This document shows, piece after piece, positions 1 to 6,089 of a stretch of DNA of 12,761 nucleotides. Position 1 is the first letter of the stretch, and each line of letters opens with the position of its first letter. The position numbers and the translations under genes were made by a program. The notes under the pieces were generated by a model. It worked only from the letters and a program-made list of their open reading frames with translations, searched no databases and was not told the origin of the DNA. Origin of the DNA: Fimenecus sp045578245 (GTDB lineage: Bacteria > Bacillota > Clostridia > Oscillospirales > Acutalibacteraceae); contig JAZNJX010000072.1 of the NCBI GenBank assembly GCA_045578245.1, positions 1 to 12,761 on the forward strand, in the 5' to 3' direction.

Positions 1-79
1 ATACACAATAAAGTATAACACAAATAATGGCAATATCCAATACAGAAAAGAAAAAAATTGTAAAAGGAACGAATATAAA

Positions 80-769
80 ATGATTTATATTACAGGAGAT
101 ATGCACGGCGACAAAAAACGCCTTTCACCGTTCAAATTAAGACGCCTGAATGAGGGTGACACTCTTATTGTCTGTGGCGATTTCGGTTTTTTATGGGACA
201 ACAGTAATGCTGAACAGAATTACCTTATGTCCTTGGGAAAAAGAAAATATAACATCTGCTTTATTGACGGTACCCACGAGAATTTTGATTTGCTGAACAA
301 TTACGAAATCAGTCAATGGAATGGTGGTAAGGTTCATAAGATTTTCGGAAATCTTTATCATCTCATGCGTGGTCAGGTTTACGAAATTGAGGGAAGAAAA
401 ATCTTCACAATGGGTGGCGGAGAAAGCTCGGATATTGATATCCGCAGGGATGTTAATGCCTGGTCAAAGGATGAAATCCCAACTCAGGAGGAGCTTCTGG
501 AGGGTGCTGAAAACCTTGAGGTTGCAGGTTATGACATTGATGTTATTATTACCCATGAGCCGCCGCTGAAGGTTAAGAACTTTTTGAATCTTAATGACCC
601 TAATGAGTTTCGAGTAAGTCCCCTCAATGCATATTTTGAGGAACTTTCAGATGATTGCAAGTTCAGAAAATGGTATTTTGGTTCTTTGCATGTGGATAAG
701 TTCATTTCAAATTCACACCGAGCAATATATAAAGATATTGTAAAGGCAAATACAGGAGAAAAGGTATAA
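80..769 (+). CDS. Metallophosphoesterase (calcineurin-like), 229 aa
   Basis: A small cytoplasmic protein of the calcineurin-like metallophosphoesterase superfamily, which hydrolyses phosphate mono- or diesters using a two-metal centre. The family motifs appear in order: TGDMHG (residues 5-10, Asp7 and His9), CGDFG (32-36, Asp34), DGTHEN (63-68), ITHEPP (157-162, His159) and FGSLHVD (200-206). Two positions differ from the family pattern: GNHE is GTHE (Thr65 where a metal-binding Asn is usual), and the late GHxH motif is GSLH (Ser202 where His is usual). There is no signal peptide or membrane segment. The start is ATG at 80, preceded by AAAGGA at 63-68 (spacing about 11 nt, longer than ideal). 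It stands alone and ends just before a hairpin terminator. The substrate cannot be deduced. Confident in the superfamily, not in activity. Confidence 0.85.
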   Translation: MIYITGDMHGDKKRLSPFKLRRLNEGDTLIVCGDFGFLWDNSNAEQNYLMSLGKRKYNICFIDGTHENFDLLNNYEISQWNGGKVHKIFGNLYHLMRGQVYEIEGRKIFTMGGGESSDIDIRRDVNAWSKDEIPTQEELLEGAENLEVAGYDIDVIITHEPPLKVKNFLNLNDPNEFRVSPLNAYFEELSDDCKFRKWYFGSLHVDKFISNSHRAIYKDIVKANTGEKV

Positions 770-775
770 AAAAGA

Positions 776-806
776 AAGTCTGTGAAAAACTCACAGACTT
801 TTTTGT
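776..806. terminator. Bidirectional intrinsic terminator
   Basis: A perfect 10-bp inverted repeat, AAGTCTGTGA (776-785) and TCACAGACTT (791-800), encloses a 5-nt loop. A T run follows on the plus strand and an A-rich tract precedes it, which gives a T run on the minus strand. It lies between the ends of two converging genes and probably ends transcription from both. Confidence 0.85.
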
Positions 807-810
807 TTGG

Positions 811-1839
811 TTAAATAGCAAGAATTCTGTCAAATAAGGAAAGGATAACTGCGAAAGGTCCTTCACCACTCTGATGAGCTTCTATGTTTCCACAGTCAGT
901 AGCAACGCTACCGTCATAATCACTTGTGAAAGAAGAAAGCCAGGAAATCATACCGTCAGGATATGTAAGAGTTACTTTATTACCAAGACCATCAACAGTA
1001 TTCATAAATGGGTACTTACCATTATCTGAACTGAACATATCGTGGTTTACAGCAAACCATGAATGATGTGAACTTGATGTTGGGTTTCCGCTTGGATATT
1101 TTACAAATGTAAGAGAAGAAAAACGACAGTCAGCAGGATTGTTATTTGTTGCAGTTATGTTTTTCCATAAACCTTTTACAGAGAAGAAATAGTTAACAAG
1201 TGGGTCAAGTTTACCACTTGTAAGCCATACAGGGATATCAGCAATAAGGTCCAATGCATCAGTTGATGGGGTCCATGCGGGACAAATTGGGAAAATTGCT
1301 GCAAACAATTCAGGATAAGCAACAGCCATTTTAAGTGTCATTTTACCACCCATTGAGTAACCGCCAATGTAAATGCGACTTAAATCGATGTTGTCTTTAT
1401 TCTTTGAAATAAAGTCGTCGATAGTAGTTCTTAAAGGATGGATAAGAGAATCAGTCCAATAAATACCGTCTTCTTCAAGTGAACGAGGAGCAAATATGAA
1501 TGCACCGTTACTACCTTTGAAACGATTTTGGAAATCATCGGATGTCCAGAAAGCGATATCGCTCTTTGTCACTTGTAAACCCTCTTCAGCACCATCGCCC
1601 ATACCGTGAAGCCAGATTACAAGAGGATACTTTGTTGTGTCACCATCTTCAACAGGTGAAAAATATCTGTAATCAATAGTGAAACCGTCTGCTTCAGGAC
1701 CTTCACCATATACAAATTGTTTTTGCAGTTCAGGAAGAATGTCGTCGTATGTATCATCAACAGTACAAGCAAAAGCTGGCAAAGCCAATGAGCATATAAT
1801 CATAATAAAAGTTAAAATTATAGATAAAGCCTTTTTCAT
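811..1839 (-). CDS. Exported alpha/beta-hydrolase (esterase-like), 342 aa
   Basis: A probable secreted serine esterase of the alpha/beta-hydrolase fold. Residues 1-24 form a signal peptide (MKK, a hydrophobic core, then PAFA before Cys25); the box is not a good lipobox, so signal peptidase I cleavage is more likely than lipidation. The HG oxyanion motif is at 78-79 (WLHGMGDG), the nucleophile elbow GGYSMGG at 159-165 gives Ser162, and Asp212 (SGKLDPLV) plus His258 or His259 (SSHHSW) complete a plausible triad. The layout resembles polyhydroxybutyrate-depolymerase/feruloyl-esterase-like (CE1-type) hydrolases, but the substrate is not readable. A hydrophobic tail (about 327-342) of unknown role ends the protein. 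The start is ATG at 1839, set by GGAGGT 7 nt upstream; an in-frame GTG at 1854 has no such support. It is the last gene of the sulfatase-GH18-esterase operon, 23 nt after GH18. Confidence 0.85.
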   Translation of the reverse strand: MKKALSIILTFIMIICSLALPAFACTVDDTYDDILPELQKQFVYGEGPEADGFTIDYRYFSPVEDGDTTKYPLVIWLHGMGDGAEEGLQVTKSDIAFWTSDDFQNRFKGSNGAFIFAPRSLEEDGIYWTDSLIHPLRTTIDDFISKNKDNIDLSRIYIGGYSMGGKMTLKMAVAYPELFAAIFPICPAWTPSTDALDLIADIPVWLTSGKLDPLVNYFFSVKGLWKNITATNNNPADCRFSSLTFVKYPSGNPTSSSHHSWFAVNHDMFSSDNGKYPFMNTVDGLGNKVTLTYPDGMISWLSSFTSDYDGSVATDCGNIEAHQSGEGPFAVILSLFDRILAI

Positions 1840-1862
1840 TGAACCGACCTCCACTTTAATAA

Positions 1863-2879
1863 TCAGAAGTTGTTTTTAACGGCTACTCCCATTGCTCGTG
1901 TAAGAGAAGCTTCATGGGATGAAGGAAGGTCACAGCTATAATGCCATACCATAACACCACCAAAGCCATTCTTGATTGCATAATCTGTTTTTGCTTCAAT
2001 TACATCAGGAGTGTTAAACCAGAAATCTTTGTTTATATTAGGACAATGGTACCAACCATTTTCGTCAAGCTTGTCGTAGCAGCTCTGATACTCATACCAA
2101 TAAGCAGATAAATCGGAAGGACGAGCATAGAAAGGAAGACCGACGTTGACTTTTTCACGAGGTAATTCCAATGCTTCAACCTGACCAACCATACCTTCAT
2201 AGGTTGCGTGTCTGCCTTCGGCATCGAGAAAATCGTATGTCATGATTTCAAAGGTGTCAACTGCCTTGATTGCTTGTTTTGTATAGTTGATATTCCAAGT
2301 AGAAGCTGCAACACCAAGAGTGTAGTCTCCCAACTTTTTATCGAGAGCAACAAGGAAATTGTTGTAATAAAACCAAGCTGTTTTGGAAAGTGGATATTCA
2401 TAGTCAAAATGAACACCGTCAAAATCATATTCGTCAAGGACTGCGATTATGTTTTTTATGAATGCTGGACGACGGAATGCTTTGTTGTGCTCTTTGCTTA
2501 GAACATCCATCTGCTCATACCAGTCAGTAGAGTCTGTTTGTCCTCTTGGTCCAAGAAGATTAAGTGTGATGTGAACATCTCTGTCACCAATAGCGGCTCT
2601 GAGATTTGCAAGAACTTTTTCAAGCATTTCCTTTTCAACAATAACATTTCCCTTATTGTCAAAAGAAGCACATTCAAACACAATTACATCTGTTATGATG
2701 TCAAAGTCCTCGGCGTGTATATTTTCAGGATATTGACCCAATTCACCCCTTATATAGGTTGTAACTCTGAATTTTTCAGGTTCTGTATTTCCTCCGTTAT
2801 CAGGACCGAAGCCTAAAAAGCCTGAAATAAGGGTGATGAATGCAGTGAGTAATGCGATTACTTTGTTAATAAGTCCCAT
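1863..2879 (-). CDS. Exported GH18-family glycoside hydrolase, 338 aa
   Basis: A TIM-barrel enzyme of glycoside hydrolase family 18, which contains chitinases and endo-beta-N-acetylglucosaminidases acting on GlcNAc-containing glycans by substrate-assisted catalysis. The active-site strand reads DGVHFDYEYP (154-163), giving Glu161 as acid/base and Asp159 as its assisting residue; the middle Asp of the DxxDxDxE motif is replaced by His157. Other family landmarks are IMTYD (212-216), VGLPFYAR (246-253) and GGVMVWHYSCD (307-317). The N terminus (1-24) is a hydrophobic export segment without a clear cleavage site or lipobox, so it may be a signal peptide or membrane anchor. No separate carbohydrate-binding domain is seen. 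The start is ATG at 2879, with AAGGAG about 9 nt upstream. It follows the sulfatase by 16 nt. The family is secure; chitinase versus endoglycosidase is not. Confidence 0.88.
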   Translation of the reverse strand: MGLINKVIALLTAFITLISGFLGFGPDNGGNTEPEKFRVTTYIRGELGQYPENIHAEDFDIITDVIVFECASFDNKGNVIVEKEMLEKVLANLRAAIGDRDVHITLNLLGPRGQTDSTDWYEQMDVLSKEHNKAFRRPAFIKNIIAVLDEYDFDGVHFDYEYPLSKTAWFYYNNFLVALDKKLGDYTLGVAASTWNINYTKQAIKAVDTFEIMTYDFLDAEGRHATYEGMVGQVEALELPREKVNVGLPFYARPSDLSAYWYEYQSCYDKLDENGWYHCPNINKDFWFNTPDVIEAKTDYAIKNGFGGVMVWHYSCDLPSSHEASLTRAMGVAVKNNF

Positions 2880-2895
2880 AATTTAAAACTCCTTT

Positions 2896-4212
2896 TTAGT
2901 TTTTATTTTTTATTAAAGGTTTAAGGAAAAGAGGTTTCCTTTCACCTGCTTTTACCATTTCTCGTGAGAGAAGCTCTCTCATTGCCTTGATGACTTGTTT
3001 ACATTCCTTGTTATTTACAAGATTGTTTTTCTCGTATGGGTCATTCTTTAAATCATATAAGAAGTCATCAAAATAAACGGATGAACTGTGTTTGACCATT
3101 CCCGGTCCAACTGCACGAGCAGAATATTTCCAGTCCTTTGTACGGATTGCTCTGCCCACTTGAGATTCACTGATTTGAATGAAAACACAATCTCTTTTTT
3201 CAGTATCGTTTCTGTTTACAGGAAGAATATTTCCTGAATAACTGTCAGGAATCGGAATACCCGCAAGACTTAAAAGTGTTGGTGGAAGGTCGATAAGGCT
3301 TACAAGATTCTCAATATTTTCACCTTTGTTTACTGCTCCGCCACCAAAAACGAGTGGAGTATGTATGCTTGAATCGTGACAACTGCGTTTATATTCCACA
3401 TTTCGTGTTTTGAAATGGCAACCGTGGTCACTTGTGTACACAATTATTGTATTTTCATAGATTCCTTTTTCTTTGAGAGTGTCAACAAGTCTGCCCACAT
3501 TCTTATCAAGAGAATGTATTGCGGCAAGGTAGTCGGGATATTCCTCTTTATAGTTTCCTTTAAGGAAAGTAAGGTCTTCGGGAAGAGGATAATCACGGTA
3601 GTTGTCTATTAACTCCTTTGGACCCTCAAAATGTCCGTGGTCATTTTGGTGATGTGGCTCAAGTTGGGAAATAAACATAAAAAATGGTTTTTCATTATCG
3701 TGATTATTGATGTATTCAAGGGCAAAGTTATTTATGCAGTCTGCTCGATAGCCCTTGAAGTCAATTTTGTTGCCTTTTTCATCAAAAACATATCCGTCAT
3801 AACCGTGGGATGTGAATTCAAGAATATCAGCGGCTCTCCAGTATTTATAATTACCCTGTCTTTGTGGTGGTACAGCAGTTTTTTCACAATGCACACCTTT
3901 TCCGGGATATCGGTCGGAAGCCAGATGCCATTTTCCGATATATGCTGTGTCATAACCGTTATCATTGAAATAGTCTGCCATTGTTTTTACATTTTCTTTC
4001 AAGGCAATACCATTCCAATAGCATTGATTTTCGGTTGCATATTGTCCTGTTTGCAAACATGCTCGTGCAGGACCACAGACCGGTTGGCAAGTATATGAAT
4101 TTTCAAATAACAGGCCCTCGTCACCTAATTCCCAGACATTTGGCATAAGCTCGGGAGTGAGAGTGTCCCATCGTTGCTGGTCAGAAAAGTAAAAGACAAT
4201 GTTGGGCTTCAT
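2896..4212 (-). CDS. Sulfatase, Cys-type formylglycine class, 438 aa
   Basis: A type I (alkaline-phosphatase-fold) sulfatase that removes sulfate esters, probably from carbohydrates. The maturation signature CGPAR begins at Cys46, the residue expected to become formylglycine; the usual Ser of CxPSR is Ala here. Metal and active-site motifs include SDQQRWD (10-16, Asp11), GKWH (93-96) and SDHG (261-264, Asp262/His263), followed by a KRSCHD segment (275-280). There is no signal peptide, so the enzyme is probably cytoplasmic, unlike its two exported operon partners. A Cys-type sulfatase in an anaerobe would need a radical-SAM sulfatase maturase (anSME), which is not in this window. The start is ATG at 4212, set by AAGGAG 6-7 nt upstream; an in-frame codon at 4269 lies inside the predicted promoter. 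It is the first gene of the minus-strand operon. The substrate is unknown. Confidence 0.9.
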   Translation of the reverse strand: MKPNIVFYFSDQQRWDTLTPELMPNVWELGDEGLLFENSYTCQPVCGPARACLQTGQYATENQCYWNGIALKENVKTMADYFNDNGYDTAYIGKWHLASDRYPGKGVHCEKTAVPPQRQGNYKYWRAADILEFTSHGYDGYVFDEKGNKIDFKGYRADCINNFALEYINNHDNEKPFFMFISQLEPHHQNDHGHFEGPKELIDNYRDYPLPEDLTFLKGNYKEEYPDYLAAIHSLDKNVGRLVDTLKEKGIYENTIIVYTSDHGCHFKTRNVEYKRSCHDSSIHTPLVFGGGAVNKGENIENLVSLIDLPPTLLSLAGIPIPDSYSGNILPVNRNDTEKRDCVFIQISESQVGRAIRTKDWKYSARAVGPGMVKHSSSVYFDDFLYDLKNDPYEKNNLVNNKECKQVIKAMRELLSREMVKAGERKPLFLKPLIKNKN

Positions 4213-4240
4213 GGTTTTCTCCTTGAATATTACTATTTTA

Positions 4241-4269
4241 ACTATATCATAATGCAACTTCTCTATCAA
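4241..4269 (-). promoter_or_regulatory. Predicted sigma-A promoter of the sulfatase operon
   Basis: Read on the minus strand, TTGATA (4269-4264) is followed by a 17-nt spacer and TATAGT (4246-4241), about 30 nt upstream of the sulfatase start. A palindrome, TTCTCT-ATCA-AGAGAA (4259-4274), overlaps the -35 element and could be an operator. The call rests on consensus matching only. Confidence 0.5.
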
Positions 4270-4336
4270 GAGAAATTATGAAACAATTTCAACAAAAATT
4301 AAATGAAAATGTTCTAAAAAAAGTAAAATATGGTTA

Positions 4337-4364
4337 TTGAAAAACAAAAACAAAGTGCTATAAT
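4337..4364 (+). promoter_or_regulatory. Predicted extended -10 promoter of the atp operon
   Basis: TTGAAA (4337-4342), a 16-nt spacer and a perfect TATAAT (4359-4364) preceded by TGC (4356-4358) form a strong sigma-A promoter with an extended -10 element. It lies 31 nt before the atpI start, and no other comparable promoter is seen inside the operon. Confidence 0.7.
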
Positions 4365-4395
4365 AAAGCTAAAATGGGTATAAGTAGGTGATTGT

Positions 4396-4725
4396 TTGAA
4401 CCTTAATATTATTGGTGCTGTTTTTGCAGCAGTATTGGGTTTTCTGATTGCTTTTGTAAACTATATTTTTTCAAAAGCAGTGCTTAAAAAAGCTCCGGAA
4501 AAATATGCCCTTATAACAGTTGCACGACAAGGTTTACAAATAGGGTTTTTAATTATCGTTTATTTTGTCGGTACAAAAACACAGGTTGCAGATGTCACAT
4601 ATCTCCTTGTGGGTGCTGTTTTGGGAATGACACTTCCAATGTTTTATTTTACAAAGAAGCTTCTTTCATTTAACGAAGTATTCAATAAAAAAGAAAAGGG
4701 AAAGGAGGATAAGGTAAATGGGTGA
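4396..4725 (+). CDS. atpI: ATP synthase subunit I-like membrane protein (AtpI), 109 aa
   Basis: A small integral membrane protein at the head of the ATP synthase operon, matching in size, position and hydrophobic pattern the AtpI / ATP synthase I family, which assists c-ring assembly or stability and is not a core subunit. Hydrophobic stretches lie roughly at residues 4-28, 38-59, 66-82 and 81-90, with a basic, Lys-rich cytoplasmic tail from about 92. The ARQG segment in the middle is typical of such proteins. The start is TTG at 4396, with AGGTGA (4386-4391) just upstream; no better ATG exists in frame. Its end overlaps the start of atpB by 8 nt, implying translational coupling. The sequence is poorly conserved in this family, so the name rests partly on context. 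Confidence 0.75.
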   Translation: MNLNIIGAVFAAVLGFLIAFVNYIFSKAVLKKAPEKYALITVARQGLQIGFLIIVYFVGTKTQVADVTYLLVGAVLGMTLPMFYFTKKLLSFNEVFNKKEKGKEDKVNG

Positions 4726-5386
4726 AAAATCCGAGGTAATTATAAATCTTTTCGGTATTCTTGATGTAACAGGTGAGGTCGTTACAATGTGGATAATACT
4801 TGCTATTGTCACATTACTCTCACTTATAGTGAAAAAGAATCTTAAGGAAAGACCTGGCAAATTCCAGAACATCATTGAAACGGGTGTTGAATATCTCGAC
4901 AATTTCTTTACAGATATTCTTGGTAAAAAGAAAGCAAGAAAATATTTCACCTTCCTTGCATCACTTTTTATTTTCATTATTTTCTCAAACTATTCGGGAA
5001 TGATTCCTGGTGTAGGACTTACGCCTTATGCGAAAGCACCGACGGCTTGTCTTTCTGTTACAGCCGCATTGGGTGTTATGACATTCATATTCTTACAGGT
5101 TTCGGGTATCAAACACAATGCAAAGCATTATTTCAAGCACTTTGTGTCTCCGATAGTTATTATGTTGCCACTTCTTTTGCTTGATGAAATTATCAAACCA
5201 GCTTCCCTTGCATTACGTCTTTATGGTAACGTTTTCGGTGAAGAAATGGTTACAGAAGAACTTTATCACATCTTCCCTATCGGTGTCCCTGTGGTAATGA
5301 TGGTACTTTCATTACTCTTCTGTGCATTACAGGCAATGGTGTTTACAATGCTCGTTTCAATTTATCTTGACGAGTTTACAGAATAA
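4718..5386 (+). CDS. atpB: F-ATPase subunit a (AtpB), 222 aa
   Basis: Subunit a of the membrane Fo sector, which forms the ion half-channels next to the c-ring. The hallmark LALRLYGNVFGEE (164-176) contains the essential Arg167. ALQAMVFTMLVSIYL (203-217) in the last helix, with Gln205, is the partner segment, and the NYSGMIPG motif at 91-98 is conserved. Several membrane helices are evident (about 22-38, 77-90, 110-128, 143-157, 188-216). The length fits Firmicutes subunit a. The start is ATG at 4718, preceded by a strong AAGGAGGAT about 8 nt away inside the end of atpI. It is the first core-subunit gene of the operon, 30 nt before atpE. Confidence 0.97.
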   Translation: MGEKSEVIINLFGILDVTGEVVTMWIILAIVTLLSLIVKKNLKERPGKFQNIIETGVEYLDNFFTDILGKKKARKYFTFLASLFIFIIFSNYSGMIPGVGLTPYAKAPTACLSVTAALGVMTFIFLQVSGIKHNAKHYFKHFVSPIVIMLPLLLLDEIIKPASLALRLYGNVFGEEMVTEELYHIFPIGVPVVMMVLSLLFCALQAMVFTMLVSIYLDEFTE

Positions 5387-5416
5387 AATAATTTTAATTT
5401 TAAGGAGTTAATAAAA

Positions 5417-5647
5417 ATGACAAATTCAGCAATTATCGCAATCGCAGCAGCAATCGCAATCGCACTCAGTACACTTGGCCCATCTATCGGTCAGGGTATG
5501 ACAGCAAAGGCAGCTATGGAAAGCATTGCACGTCAGCCTGATGCTGCAAAAGATATCCGTTCAACTCTTATTATTGCTCTTGCTCTTATGGAAGCTCTTA
5601 CAATTTATGGTCTTCTTATCGCATTCATGCTTATTTCAAAGATTTAA
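5417..5647 (+). CDS. atpE: F-ATPase subunit c (AtpE), 76 aa
   Basis: The c-ring subunit, a two-helix hairpin (about residues 4-28 and 50-73) joined by the polar loop ARQP (38-41). Glu59 in helix 2 is the ion carrier, in the context MEALTIYGL. Gln26 in GPSIGQG (21-27) is present, but the Ser/Thr directly after the Glu that typifies Na+-binding c subunits is Ala60. The MEALTIYGL segment is like that of chloroplast and cyanobacterial c subunits, so H+ coupling is the more likely reading. The start is ATG at 5417, with AAGGAG (5402-5407). High translation would be expected, since about 8-15 copies are needed per complex. It sits between atpB and atpF, the usual order. Confidence 0.97.
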   Translation: MTNSAIIAIAAAIAIALSTLGPSIGQGMTAKAAMESIARQPDAAKDIRSTLIIALALMEALTIYGLLIAFMLISKI

Positions 5648-5657
5648 GGAGTTAATT

Positions 5658-6083
5658 ATGAATATACAGCCATCAATAATGGTCTGGACTGTAATTTGCT
5701 TTTTACTTCTTATGGTAGTACTTAAGAATTTTCTTTTTACTCCTGTGCTTAAAGTGATGGATGACCGTCGTGAAAGAATAAACAGTGCAAAAGAGAAAAA
5801 GGAAAATATTGAAAAACTTATTCAGGAGAATGAAGAACAGCTTGAAAAGCAAAAGGTTCTTGCTGCTGAAAACAGAAGAAAAGAAGTAAAAAATAAAATT
5901 GAGCAGATACAGCTTCAGGGCAAAAAAGAAATTGAAGCTGCACAAAGACAATGTCTTGCTGATATACAACAGTACAGAGAGGATATTGTCAGTGAACATG
6001 ATAAAATTGTGGATTCCGTTGCTCCGAAAATGGAGACAGCGGCGGCTTTGTTTGCGAAAAATATTATCTCGCATAGGATATGA
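5658..6083 (+). CDS. atpF: F-ATPase subunit b (AtpF), 141 aa
   Basis: Peripheral-stalk subunit b. One N-terminal membrane helix (about residues 6-26) is followed by the typical FTPVLKVMDDRRERI segment (27-41) and a long charged coiled-coil helix with frequent Glu/Lys (about 40-115). At 141 aa it is somewhat shorter than the usual 155-170. The start is ATG at 5658, set by AAGGAG (5646-5651) overlapping the atpE stop; the frame is open further upstream, but only antisense-like or shadow sequence is found there. The next gene begins 6 nt downstream and encodes a second b-like anchor, so the stalk is probably a heterodimer of this b and the fused b'. Confidence 0.93.
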   Translation: MNIQPSIMVWTVICFLLLMVVLKNFLFTPVLKVMDDRRERINSAKEKKENIEKLIQENEEQLEKQKVLAAENRRKEVKNKIEQIQLQGKKEIEAAQRQCLADIQQYREDIVSEHDKIVDSVAPKMETAAALFAKNIISHRI

Positions 6084-6089
6084 TAAATT

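Noticed and set aside
1..79. Possible -10 element TATAAC (14-19) upstream of the first gene
   Set aside because: Any -35 element would lie at or beyond the window edge, so the promoter cannot be supported.
3631..4098. Open plus-strand frame of 155 codons within the sulfatase gene
   Set aside because: It is antisense to conserved sulfatase motifs and its hydrophobic, Cys/Phe-rich translation is typical of a reverse-strand shadow.
5430..5466. Short GCAATCGCA-type repeats at the start of atpE
   Set aside because: They encode the Ala/Ile-rich first membrane helix of subunit c; this is coding low complexity, not a regulatory or CRISPR repeat.
5420..5647. Na+-translocating ATP synthase, suggested by Gln26 and the Tyr near Glu59
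   Set aside because: The Ser/Thr after the carrier Glu is Ala, and chloroplast H+ rings share the MEALTIYGL sequence, so the Na+ call is not supported.
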